A DNA stretch of 64,000 nucleotides from Gordius sp. MW1 (GCA_964036665.1 OZ038528.1:6268501-6332500), one strand, 5' to 3'. Numbered from the stretch's first letter, positions 29,040-40,473 are shown. Numbers and translations: made by a program. The notes: generated by a model not told the origin, from the sequence alone.

Positions 29040-29860
29040 TGGGATATTAGAACAAAATTATAAACAAATCAGATTTAAAACCAGCGTCTCCAAATGCTAT
29101 TAGTTTCAAAAAAATGAATTTAAAAATTAACTTGTTATATTAATTACTGCATTTGAACAAATTATTGTCCAATAATTAGTTAAAGTAAAGATCAAATATA
29201 TGTCATTTTAAATAGTTCACGCGTGAATGACCAACGATATTAAGTATTTGGTTGTAATCAACTATAAAAATCCATGAAACAATATCTCGCCATTTACACT
29301 ACACCTTTTATATTAATATTCTTTATTATAAATTACAATAAGTATAAATTATTATTTTTTATGTAGCGTTGTTTTCTCAAACATGATTCCTATTTTGTCC
29401 TTATGGAAGTCAGTAGATGTTGATATGATAATGGCGACAATTTTAGGCCTATAGGACAATGAAACATGTATCCATTAAACTCTAACCATATCATTTGCGA
29501 ACAAGAGCAGAACACACATGAGTCCTATTATTCTTCTTAATACTATTAAAATAACTGGTTGATAGCCAAGCCAAGCGGCTGTAAGCAAACGCTTATTTAA
29601 ATCAGGCAATTTTTAGGCATTTAATGCTAGTTGTTATCAGAATATTAAAAGTTAAAAGTGTTACAAATTGAGCAGAATAGCTCTCTTAGTATTCATCTCA
29701 TCTTTATGACCACAATCCTAGATATTTAGGGACTGAGGCCTTAAATCACTTAAAAGTTCTAGTATATTACTAAATTCAATTTTTAAACAGAAAAAATAAT
29801 TGAGACACGGTAGAGATTAAGAAATATAGCACCTTATTTAATAAGGGTGCTTGTAGAAGA
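29040..29860. other. Intergenic, upstream of PABPC
   Basis: AT-rich, no coding frame and no recognised repeat. The PABPC promoter must lie near the left part, but no convincing TATA or initiator element stands out. Confidence 0.4.
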
Positions 29861-29866
29861 TTAACC

Positions 29867-31094
29867 TTCTACTTTATTATAACCCAAAAGAAAAGTGATT
29901 TAAGTGAATGCTTTTAGTTAAAACATCGTGTTTATATACACAAGTAGCGAGGTGAGTGGTGAAATAATAAGTTTAAGATATATGAATAGTGAAGGTTGTG
30001 AATGCTTGAATAATAAAGGTTAAGTTGTATGAATAGGTAACCAATGATCGAGTTTATATATTCATATAATAAAAGTTACGTTAATACTTGAAAGAGAAAG
30101 GTTACGTTTTTGCATAGGTAACCATAGAAATCCCCTCCTATTTGCAAGGAGTGCTAAAAATGAAAGTTAAAATACTTGGCCAATGTTTTAGTGTGCACTA
30201 GTGTTTGCTGGTGTGGTGACCGAGGTGTGAGTTATGATTGGGAGTTGATGTGTTATCTAATATATTAGTTTTGTCGGAGCAGACATATCTTGGAAACGCA
30301 TTCTTCCCTCAGTTCAATCGGTCAGTATTGGTTAGAACTTTGGTAGTAAGTGTTATTGCTTTGTCGAACGCCGTCCTTGCTCGTTGCAAGAGGTCATGTG
30401 ATGTTGATTAATTTGAGATATGTTCTGTAGTTGGGCCATTGGCAGGGCAGTGGAACATTTTTAAGTTCGGTAGTTGATGTTGTTGCTTGTGTAGAGGTGT
30501 AATATGGTAACATGGTTTTCTTCCTAATAACAAGATAAGTAGGTAATAGTATCTTTCACAGGCCACTGTTTCGAGTTTAGCATTAAGGTCGAAATTGTTT
30601 GATGCAGCTCGATTGTATACCGGATTGTAAAGATAATGCCCTATATCTGAATTGTTTTATTTTAACTAAGAAAAACCAAACGCCATTACTCAAGGGACTG
30701 TTATGGGGAAGAAAAAATTATGTCTTTCCCGAAAGTCGGAGTCAATGTGAACCTGGGTTATAAATTTTTAAGGGGGAGGGAGAAAAAAAAATCGGCTCCC
30801 CCGAAAATGCGGGGTCACAGATTTTTAGAAGACTAAAATTTTACTCTATTATAACCCAAAAGAAAAGTGATTCAAGTGAATGCTTTCAGTTAAAACATCG
30901 TGTTTATATACACATGTAGCGAGGTGAGTGGTGAAATAAGAAGGTTAAGATATATGAATAGTGAGGGTTGTGAATGCTCGAATAACAAAGGTTAAGTTGT
31001 ATGAATAGGTAACCAATGATCGAGTTTATATATTCAAATAATAAAGGTTACGTTAATACTTGAAAGAGAAAGGTTACGTTTTTTCATAGGTAAC
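29867..31094. repeat. Direct repeat pair (29867-30130 and 30838-31094)
   Basis: About 255 bp beginning ATTATAACCCAAAAGAAAAG and ending GGTTACGTTTTT-CATAGGTAAC occur twice in the same direction, some 970 bp apart. An AAGGGGGAGGGAG run lies before the second copy, like a polypurine tract. The arrangement suggests LTRs of another small element or a segmental duplication. LTR family A copy 2 inserted into the end of the second copy; the sequence resumes at 37594 as GTAACCATA, as in the first copy. Confidence 0.6.
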
Positions 31095-32275
31095 TGTGGT
31101 GTTTCCCCCTCCCTGAATTATTACTTATTTTTATTACTTTACGCGTAACACACGATTGTTTATTAGCTTATTTATTTTTGTTGGTTTGTTTATTCCCCCC
31201 CCCACACACGCATATAATTATACGCTATTGTGCCAGATCCCTCTACGATTAAAATAGATTTTATTACATATTTTGATCGAGCGCTGTTTCGTGATCGAGC
31301 ACTTTTAATGGCCTTCGCGTTCGCGTTATATTAGTATAGAATCTAAAGCGTATTTTATTAACATGAATTTGCAAGCGCTGGTTATTATTTTATTCGGTTC
31401 TTTTCAAAAGAAAAGCGCATTCATGTTATTATTAATTTGTATCGTAGTAATTATAAAAGCAGGAAAGCACATTCATCATTATTTATTTATTCATTCATTC
31501 TTCTTTCTTATTTTTGTGTTTCGCGTAATTGAATAAAAATTATATATTCGAAAGTCTCTATTATAAAAAGGTAATAGTCCTCCCTTTTTGGGGGAGGACC
31601 TTGAAACACCGAGAAAGGAATTATAGTTCTAAATAGATTGGTGGAATTTTTGAGATTATAAAAGATGTTAAATCCACGATTAATACCATCCATTCGGCCA
31701 GTGTTGGGATTTATTAGTGGTGTCAGAAGTGGGATCGTGGAATTATAGTTCTAAATAGATTGGTGGAATTTTGGAGATTATAAAGTAGAAATTTCGCGAT
31801 AAATAAATTAATTGAAACATTGAAATTCCAATAGAGATGTGTAATAAATCCACGATTAATTCCATCCATTCGGCCTGTTGGGATTTATAAGTGGTGTCAG
31901 AATATGTGGATCAATTGAACCTTCGGCAACCAATTCCAAGACAAAATATTGGCAAAATTCTTCAGACGAATGAAAATCCCGAACCACTTAGCTATTCCGT
32001 TCGTTAATTCAGTGCAAGAAATATTCTCAGACACGAATACACCTAATGAAAGGGAAAAATTTTTAAGCAAATACCCACCCAAACTGAAGCATACCTGAGT
32101 GTCAACAAATGAAAAATATATTCACACCAATTATTCGATACTTAAACATTATGTAAGATAGTATACTTGTTTTTTTTTCACATATATTAATGATATGGCG
32201 ATTGTATTGTTATTAACCAATAACCAAACCTCCCGTTTTCTTTTATTATTATTATTATTGGCGGTTTGCGCATGT

Positions 32276-32600
32276 TAGTATAAAATTAGGAAGGGGTGGC
32301 GAGAGAAATGATAATGTTGAAAAGGACAATTGACAGCGTAGGTATAAAATAAAAGTAAAACGGTACAGCCTTTTGATGATGATTTAGTATATATTGATTA
32401 TAATTTTGGTTGAAGCTGTTGCCCAGTGATGCTTTATAGAGCTGGGACAACGTCCAGTAGCCATGCGTATAGAGCTGGGACGACGTCCAGTAGCCATGAA
32501 GTACCCCAATTGATTCACAGTGCAGGATTTCATTGAGTAAATCAGTTGCCATGAATCAGTTTCGAGGGCAAAAGCAGAACGATAAATTGAATGAATGGGC
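32276..32600 (+). other. Conserved non-coding interior block with 33-bp duplication
   Basis: Two direct copies of ATAGAGCTGGGAC-ACGTCCAGTAGCCATG (about 32433-32498) lie in a block that recurs in family A copies 1 and 3. GGGAC and GTCC can pair into a small hairpin within each copy. No reading frame accounts for the conservation. Confidence 0.5.
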
Positions 32601-32643
32601 TAGATGTCAGCAATTGTTTAATTATTATATTGTTTGTTATACC

Positions 32644-32777
32644 TGTAATATACTCAATATGCAAATAGTTTATTGTTTTAAAATAACATCTGGTAATGAT
32701 AATTTATATACTCCAGGTATATAGAAATAAACGATATTATAAATAACGTGTATAAACACAAATTGTATAACATTACA
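32644..32777 (-). repeat. 3' LTR of the nested Gypsy element
   Basis: 134 bp, identical by eye to 36687-36820, with TG/CA ends and an AATAAA-like run near its middle. Confidence 0.95.
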
Positions 32778-32797
32778 TTTCTTCCCACTTTCAAAAG

Positions 32798-35104
32798 CTA
32801 AAACTCTTCATGATAACGTAAAGGAGGATTTCGCTTTCTGGTCGATCGCCTTAACGGAATCGGACTTGCAACTTTTTCAACATTCGTTTCCAGACTAGTA
32901 TTCGAACTTGCAACTTTTTCAACATTCGGTTCCAGACTAGTATGGTTAGTTTCGACGAACTGGGATTGCATCCTGAATTTTAACTGATCCGCGTGTTTCC
33001 GTTTAATTCCTTTATCAGTGCGAACATTATATGAATATGGACCTTTACGTTCTATGATAAATCCTTGGTACCAACCCGCTTTAATTTCATTCCGGATCCA
33101 TACTGGATCTCCAAGATTAAATTCCCTATAACATGCTTTTCGGTCATGATAGCTCTTTTGTTTAGCTAATCTCTCTTTCCACTTTTCTTTCGGATCTGGT
33201 CGAATAAGGTCCAACGCTGTCCTTACTCTTCTTCCCAACAACAATTCCGCCGGAGCTTTACCCGTGGTTGCCTGAGATGTATTCCTGTATGTCATAATTA
33301 TTTGTTGAAGGCATAATTCTTTCTCTCCCCCTGATTTTCTTGCTGCCCAGTATCTTGATTTTAGCGTTCGGATCATTCTCTCAGCTAATCCATTTGTTTT
33401 GGGGTGATATGGAGTGGATGTTACGTGCTTAATGTTGTTGTTGTTACAAAATTTTGTGAATTCTTCACCGACAAATTGTGGTCCATTGTCCGATACTATT
33501 TGCAAGGGAATACCGAACCTGCAAAACCAATTTCGTAACTGCCTCACAATTTGTAGTCCTTTAATCGACGATAGTGTGGCTACCTCCACCCATTTCGATA
33601 ATGCATCAATTAAAACCAACCAATAATTTCCTTCGACAGGTCCGGCAATATCTATATGAACTCGATCCCAAGGACGGTCAGGTACGGACCAAGAATATAA
33701 GGGAACTTCTTGTTCGGCTTGTCGGCCTTCTTGACAACCGTCACATTCCTTTACAAACAAATCAATACTCTTGTCCATTCCGGGCCACCAAACATAATAT
33801 CGGGCTAAATTAAGCATTCCTGTAATACCGGGGTGTCCTTGGTGTAATATTTTTAAAACTAAATTTTGTAGGTTCCTCGGTATTATTAACCGATTTCCAC
33901 ACAATAATAATCCATCTTCAAATGACAGTTCCTCCCTTCGATTGTAGTACGTTTTCATGTCAAAACGGCATTTTTTTAAATCAAACCGCCATTCACGGTT
34001 AATCGCTGAAATTAATTCACGACAAAAAGGATCTTGTTTAATAGATGTTTTTAGCATTTCATAATCTAGCTTTAATTCATCTAACATAAGTAATCCTACG
34101 TGATTGATCTGATCCGTTTCAAGGTATTTTGGATCTGGCAGTCTTGACAATGCATCAGCGCATTGATTGTTTTTTCCTGATCGGTATTTTATGTCGTATT
34201 GATATCCATTTAAAAATAAAGCCCATCGAATTAATCGATTATTGATCACTTTCGGTAAATCCCGATGATTCCCGAATAATCTCTCTAGAGGTTTGTGATC
34301 CGTCAGCAATACAAATTTTCGACCCCGTACGTATTGATCGAATTTCTGAACACCGAACACAATAGCTCGCGCTTCCCGATCAATTGTAGAGTATCGTTTT
34401 TCGGACTCGCTTAACGTCCTGGACGCGTACGCAATAGCTCTTTCGGACCCGTCTGCATATAAGTGTGATAGTACAGCACCTACACCAGTTTCAGAAGCAT
34501 CTACCGTTAGGTATAACGGCAATGAGGTTGAATATGGTACCAAAGTATTTGACGTTGAAAGCATCAGTTTAACATCGTTAAAAATCTTCTGCTCTTTAGC
34601 CGTCCATTTCCAATCTATTGATGAGCCCGTCAATGCATGCAAGGGTGCGCATTTTTCGTGTAACATTGTAATGAACCTTTCCTGATAATTAACTAGTCCT
34701 AAAAAGGAACGTAGTTTTTTTTTGTTTTGTGGTTGTTGAAAATTAACAATGGCTTCCACTCGCTCTTGAGTTGGGTGGATCTCTGTTGCATCGATCACAT
34801 GTCCCAAATATTTAACGGAATTTTGGAAAAATTTAACCTTTTCCTTCTTTGCTTTTAGACCAGCGTCCTGTACCCTTTTTAGTACCTCGTTGAGATTTTT
34901 CAGGTGATCCTTTTCATTTACTCCTGTAACTATGATATCGTCTAGAAGTACCCCAGTATGGGGAATCCCCTCTAATAATTCTTCCATATAACGTTGGAAT
35001 AAATTTGGCGCTATTGAAAGTCCAAATGGAAGACGTTTATATCGATAATAACCTAAATGTGTTGCAATAGTGAGATAATGTCGCGACTTTTCTTCGACCT
35101 TCAT
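32798..35104 (-). pseudogene. pol: Gypsy pol: reverse transcriptase (3' part), RNase H, integrase
   Basis: This is the 768-codon open part of the polyprotein. It begins within the reverse transcriptase domain (LPFGLSIAPNLFQRYMEE) and has the catalytic pair in VLLDDIIVTG, where the usual Tyr of YxDD is Leu. RNase H follows (LYLTVDASETGVGAVLS, LTDHKPLERLFG). Integrase has the HHCC zinc motif (HQGHPG to CDGCQ), catalytic acids in HIDIAGP, VSDNGPQF and NGLAERMIR, and a GPY-like C-terminal motif (KGPYSYNV). Near the end TSLE-NVEKVAS is duplicated. It was once continuous with gag-pro upstream. A small deletion near 35130, at motif A, removes the first catalytic Asp and shifts the frame, so the copy should not be autonomous. 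Confidence 0.93.
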
Positions 35105-35242
35105 CTGAAGATAGGCATCCCGTAAAATTTTTGCCCTCCTGCGATCTTCAGAATCAAATCGTCAAATGTCGGAAGTAGATGGTTGTTTAAAGTTAGGAAG
35201 GGGTTAATAGTCACTCTAAAATCTCCGCAGATTCTAATGGAC
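35105..35242 (-). pseudogene. Broken linker of the Gypsy reverse transcriptase
   Basis: Between the two long frames, translation in a third frame yields SIRICGDFRVTINP and LPTFDDLILKIAGGQKF, reverse transcriptase motifs just before the active site. A one-base shift at an A-rich run near 35242 and a short deletion near 35130 cut it off from both neighbours. These two lesions are the only obvious defects of the element. Confidence 0.85.
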
Positions 35243-36664
35243 TTATTTTGATTTTAATACATTTACAATAGGAGTTGCCCATGTTATTGGTGTTGTTGCA
35301 GGATCAACATGTTCAATTATCTCTTCGTCCAATAATCTTCTGATTTCCTCTTCAACTTTATTCCTTAAAGGGAAAGGAACCCTTCGTGCAGGCACTGCTA
35401 TGGCTCTGGCTTCTTCCTTTACAAAAAGATTCACCTCATAATCTTTAATACACCCAGTGCCATCACTGAACACATTCGTATACTTTTCAACCAATTCCTC
35501 TTCTATGTTTTGAGGTTTTTCTTCTATAGCATTAATTTTAACTAGATGAGGAAGTTGTAGGTGAAAGGCTTCCATCCAGTTTAACCCAAATATGGCATCA
35601 TCTTCTACCGTAGTTACAATAGCTGTTAACTTTAAAGTTTTATTGTTTAAATTAACATAGACCTGTGTTTCTCCACATATAGGAACTGGACTATTCCCAA
35701 AAGCTTTTATCTTGGGGCATGGTGTTAATTTAGGTGAATTTAACATGTTGTAGATACTCTTGTTGATTAATGATACTGATGAGCCAGTATCATATAACAT
35801 CTTGAAATTTTTCTGATTTATCCTTACATGGATGTATGGTTTAAGGTGATTAAAGTCATAAAGTTTGCCAATTGTATTAATAATCTGGTTCACTTTGTTT
35901 GAGGTCCTGCACATTTTTGCAAAATGTCTTTTATGATGACAAATGAAACATTCTTTTAAAAATGCTGGACATTGCTTTATTGCATGTGACTTACCACATC
36001 TATAGCAATTCCTTATGAATGATTGTTGATGATCATCCTTCTTTGTAGCAAATTGTTTTATTGATTGTCTATTCTTTTGATTGGAGTACATTGGATTTGG
36101 TTTTTTATAATTTTGAATTTTGTTTAATTCATTTGAGGAAGAATTGACTTCATCATTTGCAAGATGCATGGATTCTGCTAAGTTAAAAATGTCATTGAAG
36201 GTCACATCTAGTCCTGTAGGCTTTACTGCATCCGGCCATCTAGCTCTAACGTCTATCTCCAATTGTGTATTATGCAGTCCGTGCAAAAATTGATCTCGCA
36301 ATCTTTCATCCAACAATTTAAAATGACAACATTCTGCAGAAGCTTTCAATCTAGTGACATATTCAATCAATGATTCATCTACTTGTTTTACACAACGAAT
36401 AAAATTTTGTCTTGATTGGAATATGGTTGATTTCGTTAGGAATACCTTCTTAATTAATTTGATTAAATCTTCATATTCCAATGAGGATATATTATCTGGA
36501 TAAACAAAGTTGATAAGTAATTCCACATGTTTCTGGCCCATATATCCCAATATAGTTTTTGTTCTAGTTTCTTTTGGGACATGTTTAGACTCAAAAATAT
36601 TATCGAGGGTGAACAAATATGTATTAATGTTATCACCTGCCTTATATTGAGGTATTCCTTCCAT
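35243..36664 (-). CDS. gag: Gypsy gag-protease and start of reverse transcriptase
   Basis: 473 codons from the ATG at 36664, just downstream of the primer-binding site. The N-terminal part resembles retrotransposon gag capsid (TILGYMGQKHVELL, EYVTRLKASAECCHF, RLRDQFLHGL). Two zinc knuckles follow, CYRCGKSHAIKQC and CFICHHKRHFAKMC. The aspartic protease active site is DTGSSVSLI, then GLNWMEAF. The C-terminus is the beginning of reverse transcriptase (EEEIRRLLDEEIIEHV and TPITWATPIVNVLK). It then ends at a stop created by a frameshift. Gag and protease look intact. Confidence 0.93.
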   Translation of the reverse strand: MEGIPQYKAGDNINTYLFTLDNIFESKHVPKETRTKTILGYMGQKHVELLINFVYPDNISSLEYEDLIKLIKKVFLTKSTIFQSRQNFIRCVKQVDESLIEYVTRLKASAECCHFKLLDERLRDQFLHGLHNTQLEIDVRARWPDAVKPTGLDVTFNDIFNLAESMHLANDEVNSSSNELNKIQNYKKPNPMYSNQKNRQSIKQFATKKDDHQQSFIRNCYRCGKSHAIKQCPAFLKECFICHHKRHFAKMCRTSNKVNQIINTIGKLYDFNHLKPYIHVRINQKNFKMLYDTGSSVSLINKSIYNMLNSPKLTPCPKIKAFGNSPVPICGETQVYVNLNNKTLKLTAIVTTVEDDAIFGLNWMEAFHLQLPHLVKINAIEEKPQNIEEELVEKYTNVFSDGTGCIKDYEVNLFVKEEARAIAVPARRVPFPLRNKVEEEIRRLLDEEIIEHVDPATTPITWATPIVNVLKSK

Positions 36665-36686
36665 TTTTGTTTATCGACCGCGCCAC

Positions 36687-36820
36687 TGTAATATACTCAA
36701 TATGCAAATAGTTTATTGTTTTAAAATAACATCTGGTAATGATAATTTATATACTCCAGGTATATAGAAATAAACGATATTATAAATAACGTGTATAAAC
36801 ACAAATTGTATAACATTACA
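36687..36820 (-). repeat. 5' LTR of the nested Gypsy element
   Basis: 134 bp, identical to 32644-32777, with primer-binding site and gag start immediately to its left on the minus strand. Confidence 0.95.
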
Positions 36821-38044
36821 ATACCTATGATTTATTTGAACTTTGATTAAGAGATAAGGTAAATCGCCACCTCGACCTCTAACTAAAATTGTTACCCCTG
36901 TACCATTATCGGATCGGCAGGACTTCAAGTCTTTGATTTCTCGATAAAGGGGGAGGTGTGGTGTTTCCCCCTCCCTGAATTATTATTACTTATTTTTATT
37001 ACTTTACGCGTAACACACGATTGTTTATTAGCTTTTTTATTTTTGTTGGTTTGTTTATCCCTCCCCCCACACACACGCATATAATTATACGCTATTGTGC
37101 CAAATCCCTCTACGATTAAAATAGATTTTATTACCCATTTTGATCGAGCGCTGTTTCGTGATCAAGCACTTTTAATGGCCTTCGCGTTCGCGTTATATTA
37201 GTATAGAATCTAAAGCGTATTTTATTAACATGAATTTGCAATCGCTGGTTATTATTTTATTCGGTTCTTTTAAAAAGAAAAGCGCATTCATGTTATTATT
37301 AATTTTTATTGTAGTGTTATTATAAAAGAAGGAAAGCACATTCATCATTATTCATTAATTCATTCATTCTTCTTTCTTATTTTTGTGTTACGCGCAATTG
37401 AATAAAAATTATATATTCGGAAGCCTCTATTATAAAAAGGAAAATAATAGTCCTCCCTTTTTGGGGGAGGATCATGAAATACCGAGAAAGGAATTATAGT
37501 TCTAAATAGATTGGTGTAATTTTTGAGTTCATAAAAGATGTTTAATAAATCTACGATTAATACCATCCATTCGGCCAGTGTTGGGATTTATTAGTAACCA
37601 TATGCTCGATTCTAATCTTGTGCACATATTAATTGACATCGCAGGGACAGAGCATTGAGGTGACACAAATACTAAAAAAGGAAAGATGGGCATAAAAGAA
37701 ATGGGGCGGAATGGAAGTGAAGCACGAGAGGTAAAAAAGGAATACATGTTTACAGTGTGTGATCAAATTGTAAATACGGAGCTATTTCGAAGGCACGATC
37801 ATATTGTTAGTGTTGTTAAATTGCTAAGTAGCTTCAACTACAAACGCGAGTATGCACATGAGCTGTTTAATATGCTATTTTAGCACAAAGAGTGAACAGT
37901 AGCTTGTAAAAATGCTCAAGAGGTTAGTCGAAGCAGCCAAATCTGTTAAAGCATTTAGCAGATAGCTCGAGCAGATAGTAGATTGAATTGCTATTTGCAA
38001 CAATTCGAATTTTGATCATATTATATATCATAAATAAATTAAGA

Positions 38045-38365
38045 ACTTTACCTCCCCCCCCCCTTATTTTTTACCCTCTTTCTTACCAGTGGGAAGGGGG
38101 TGATTTGCCCCCCCCCTCTTTATTTTTTTACATTCTCTCTCACCCGGGGGGGATGATTTGCCCCCCCCTCTTAATTCTTTTACACTCTCTCTAACCCGGG
38201 GGGGGGTTGATTTGTCCCCCCCCCCTTCCCTTATTTTTTACCCTCTTTCTCACCAGGGGGGAGGGTAGCCCCCCTCTTATTTTTTACCCTTCTTTGTATC
38301 AGGGGGAGGGGGTAATTTGCTTCCCCCCTTTTTTTACCCCCCCCCCCCCCCCTTTTAAAAAATCG
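38045..38365. repeat. Minisatellite alternating poly-C and poly-G
   Basis: Five units of about 55-65 bp each contain GATTTGCCCCCCC, CTTATTTTTTACCCTCT, CTCACC and a GGGGG-rich run followed by TGATTTG. C-runs reach 10-18 bases and G-runs 9. Frames through it have no coding meaning. Confidence 0.85.
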
Positions 38366-39027
38366 GGTAAAAATAATATAATGACATAAAAATGTTGGGT
38401 TAAAATCATGTTATTGACGAAGTTATTGTCTTTTTTGGATAATAATTAATATAAATCATTGTTATAAAGTGGTTATACTGGGGTATACCTCCTTTCTTCC
38501 CAATTTAATTTCCCTTACGTGTGTGTTACTCTTCCTCCCCCCCCCCCACGCGCTTGTACGTGTGTGTTATTTCTTTCCTCGTATATTATTATTTATCATC
38601 ACGCATCATTGAATTTTGTAAACGCGTACTGTATCGATCTTTTATATATGTTCAATCATTAATTAATTGTTTTTCTCTAAGAAATAGCCTAAATAAAATG
38701 TCGAACGATGTAGGGTGAAAAGCTTTAATAAAATAAGTATTCCGCCCACAAAAGATTTATAAATGGTGGCCATCCTGAATAGAAAATGTTTCCCCTGCCG
38801 GCCCAATAAATCCCCTATTCCCCCACAATTCGTAAATCGCATCAAAAGGATGTGAAATTGGTGTCAGATAAAAGGAAAATGCACCCACGCTATGAGAAAC
38901 AATCCGGCGTTCCTCAATTTTCCGAACAATTGGCAAAAAAGCAAATACCCAATATCCTTATTCCTGGTGTCAGAAAGAAAAATATACTCACGCCATGAAA
39001 TACAATTCGGTAGAAAAAGCAAATACC

Positions 39028-40473
39028 TAGTGATGCGAAAAAACCGAGAAAAATCTCGGTCTCGTCTCGAAAAACCGAGACGAGACCTTACGAGATTTTT
39101 TCGGCGAGATCTCGACTTTTTATTGGTCGTTAGATTTTATTAAATTATTGTGTATTTTAATTTGCATGATTTACATTTAAGGTATTAAGTGTAGATCAAT
39201 ATGTATGGAATATATTTGATATTTAAAAAATTTCTAAGTGTCATAAATATATCCATAGCACTATTGAATATTACAAAATGTTAGGCTTAGAATGAGTTCT
39301 GATGGAATAATAAATACTACTAAAGCGTATTAAAATTTCACAGTTACTCATCCAGCATGATGCTCTAATTATAAATTGGTAGTCAATCAGTTTGAATAAT
39401 TAAACAAGTTAAGCCAAGCTGGCTGGAGATTTTTGAGCACCAGCCTAACGATTTCAAAAGTACAATAGAGTATTTAATGACACCGTATTAGATTAAATCT
39501 TAAATTATGAGTTTTCTAGAAGATTTATGATTCAACTAATAGTATACCTCCCAAATTTGAACCTTAATAAGACATTATGTGAATACATAGTTTGGTCGTA
39601 TGCACTACTTTTCACATTAAAAGCTGTTGGGGAGGTGCATTTAAATTACTATAATTGTGTAATATTAAATAAATACCCGAACCTATACTGTACTAGATAA
39701 ATTAATATTTAATGGCAAAGTTAGTTAGATTGGAAGGTAATTAATTAGAATATAAATTGATTATAATGATTTTTGTAATAAAATTAAATACATGCACTTT
39801 GATATAAAGAAGGATCTCAATTTGCTTAATTATGTAACTAAGTCAACTATAAGAGAACTTATAATTTTCTAAGTCTATTTTTAGTTGACAAACACAGTTA
39901 ATTTGATATTAATATTATAATTTGCTAGAAAAATAAAATTTAATTTTCTCTACTTTAAATTTATTTATAGTTTTTTCAGTCTACACTTTCCGTAGAAAAT
40001 GTTATCTATATGAATTTATTCATATCTTTATATTGTCAATGAGATGTCGTGTCCCGCTAAATCGTTAAAAATGTGTATTAAAGTCATTCAAAAATTATAA
40101 AGTTTGCCATTTGGATTTTTTAACACTTATTTAATATTTTTAATAGAACAAGAGAATTTTATTCCGTATATATTTTTTTTGAAAAGTCGAGACGAGACGA
40201 GAATTCTTGTCGAGAGCCAAACGGGTTTCCGCAAAACTCAACCACTTCGACATCCAGGGTGCTCTTCGCCTGGCCAATTCAGACTGCAAAATTTCCCCAG
40301 ACATTCAAAGAAAGTCGAGTTGATAAATTTCGCCGCCATTCGCTATATTCCTCCGGCTCGATTATCCCTCGAGATTTCTTTAGACCGAGACGAGACGAGA
40401 TCGAGATTTTCATAATCGCTCCCGAAACGAGACGAGATTTTGTTTTCGAGAACGAGACGAGATCGAAACACTA
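39028..40473 (-). mobile_element. Non-autonomous hAT-like element (copy 3) with captured segment
   Basis: The ends TAGTGATGCG and CGAAACACTA are flanked by a perfect 8-bp duplication CAAATACC (39020-39027 and 40474-40481). It is the same family as 1942-3635 but in the opposite direction, with the same TCTCG-type repeats at the ends and AT-rich interior. Unlike copy 1 it contains about 165 bp of GC-richer foreign sequence at about 40213-40377. It sits inside the third family A LTR element. Confidence 0.9.
40213..40377 (+). pseudogene. Captured fragment inside the hAT-like element
   Basis: One frame reads AKLNHFDIQGALRLANSDCKISPD and then two stops. The pattern resembles the segment before the reverse transcriptase domain in some LINE-type proteins (LxxxDIxGAxRLxSSDxxIxPD). 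That assignment is from memory of the family and is tentative. It replaces part of the TCTCG repeat of copy 1. It has no start codon and cannot be functional alone. Confidence 0.5.

Larger units (their letters stand above)
32644..36820 (-). mobile_element. Ty3/Gypsy LTR retrotransposon, young, nested
   Basis: Identical 134-bp LTRs (32644-32777 and 36687-36820; TGTAAT to ATTACA) are flanked by the perfect 5-bp duplication ATACC (32639-32643 and 36821-36825). On the minus strand a primer-binding site starting TGGCGCGGTCG begins at 36685, one base from the 5' LTR. A polypurine tract GTGGGAAGAAA (32778-32788) adjoins the 3' LTR. Gag, protease, reverse transcriptase, RNase H and integrase are encoded in Ty3/Gypsy order with no env. 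Identical LTRs imply recent insertion. Confidence 0.96.
31095..37593 (+). mobile_element. Non-autonomous LTR retrotransposon (family A, copy 2)
   Basis: LTRs 31095-31716 and 36957-37593 start TGTGGTGTTTCCCCCTCC and end GGGATTTATTA. Flanks are a perfect 5-bp duplication GTAAC (31090-31094 and 37594-37598). One base after the 5' LTR is TGGTGTCAGAAGTGGGATC, the primer-binding-site-like sequence of copy 1; a second truncated LTR end plus TGGTGTCAG follows at 31740-31900. A polypurine tract AAAGGGGGAGG precedes the 3' LTR. Without the nested Gypsy (32644-36820) the interior is only about 1.06 kb and non-coding. Confidence 0.9.

Noticed and set aside
33414-33813. Plus-strand frames inside the Gypsy element
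   Set aside because: Antisense to the integrase coding region.
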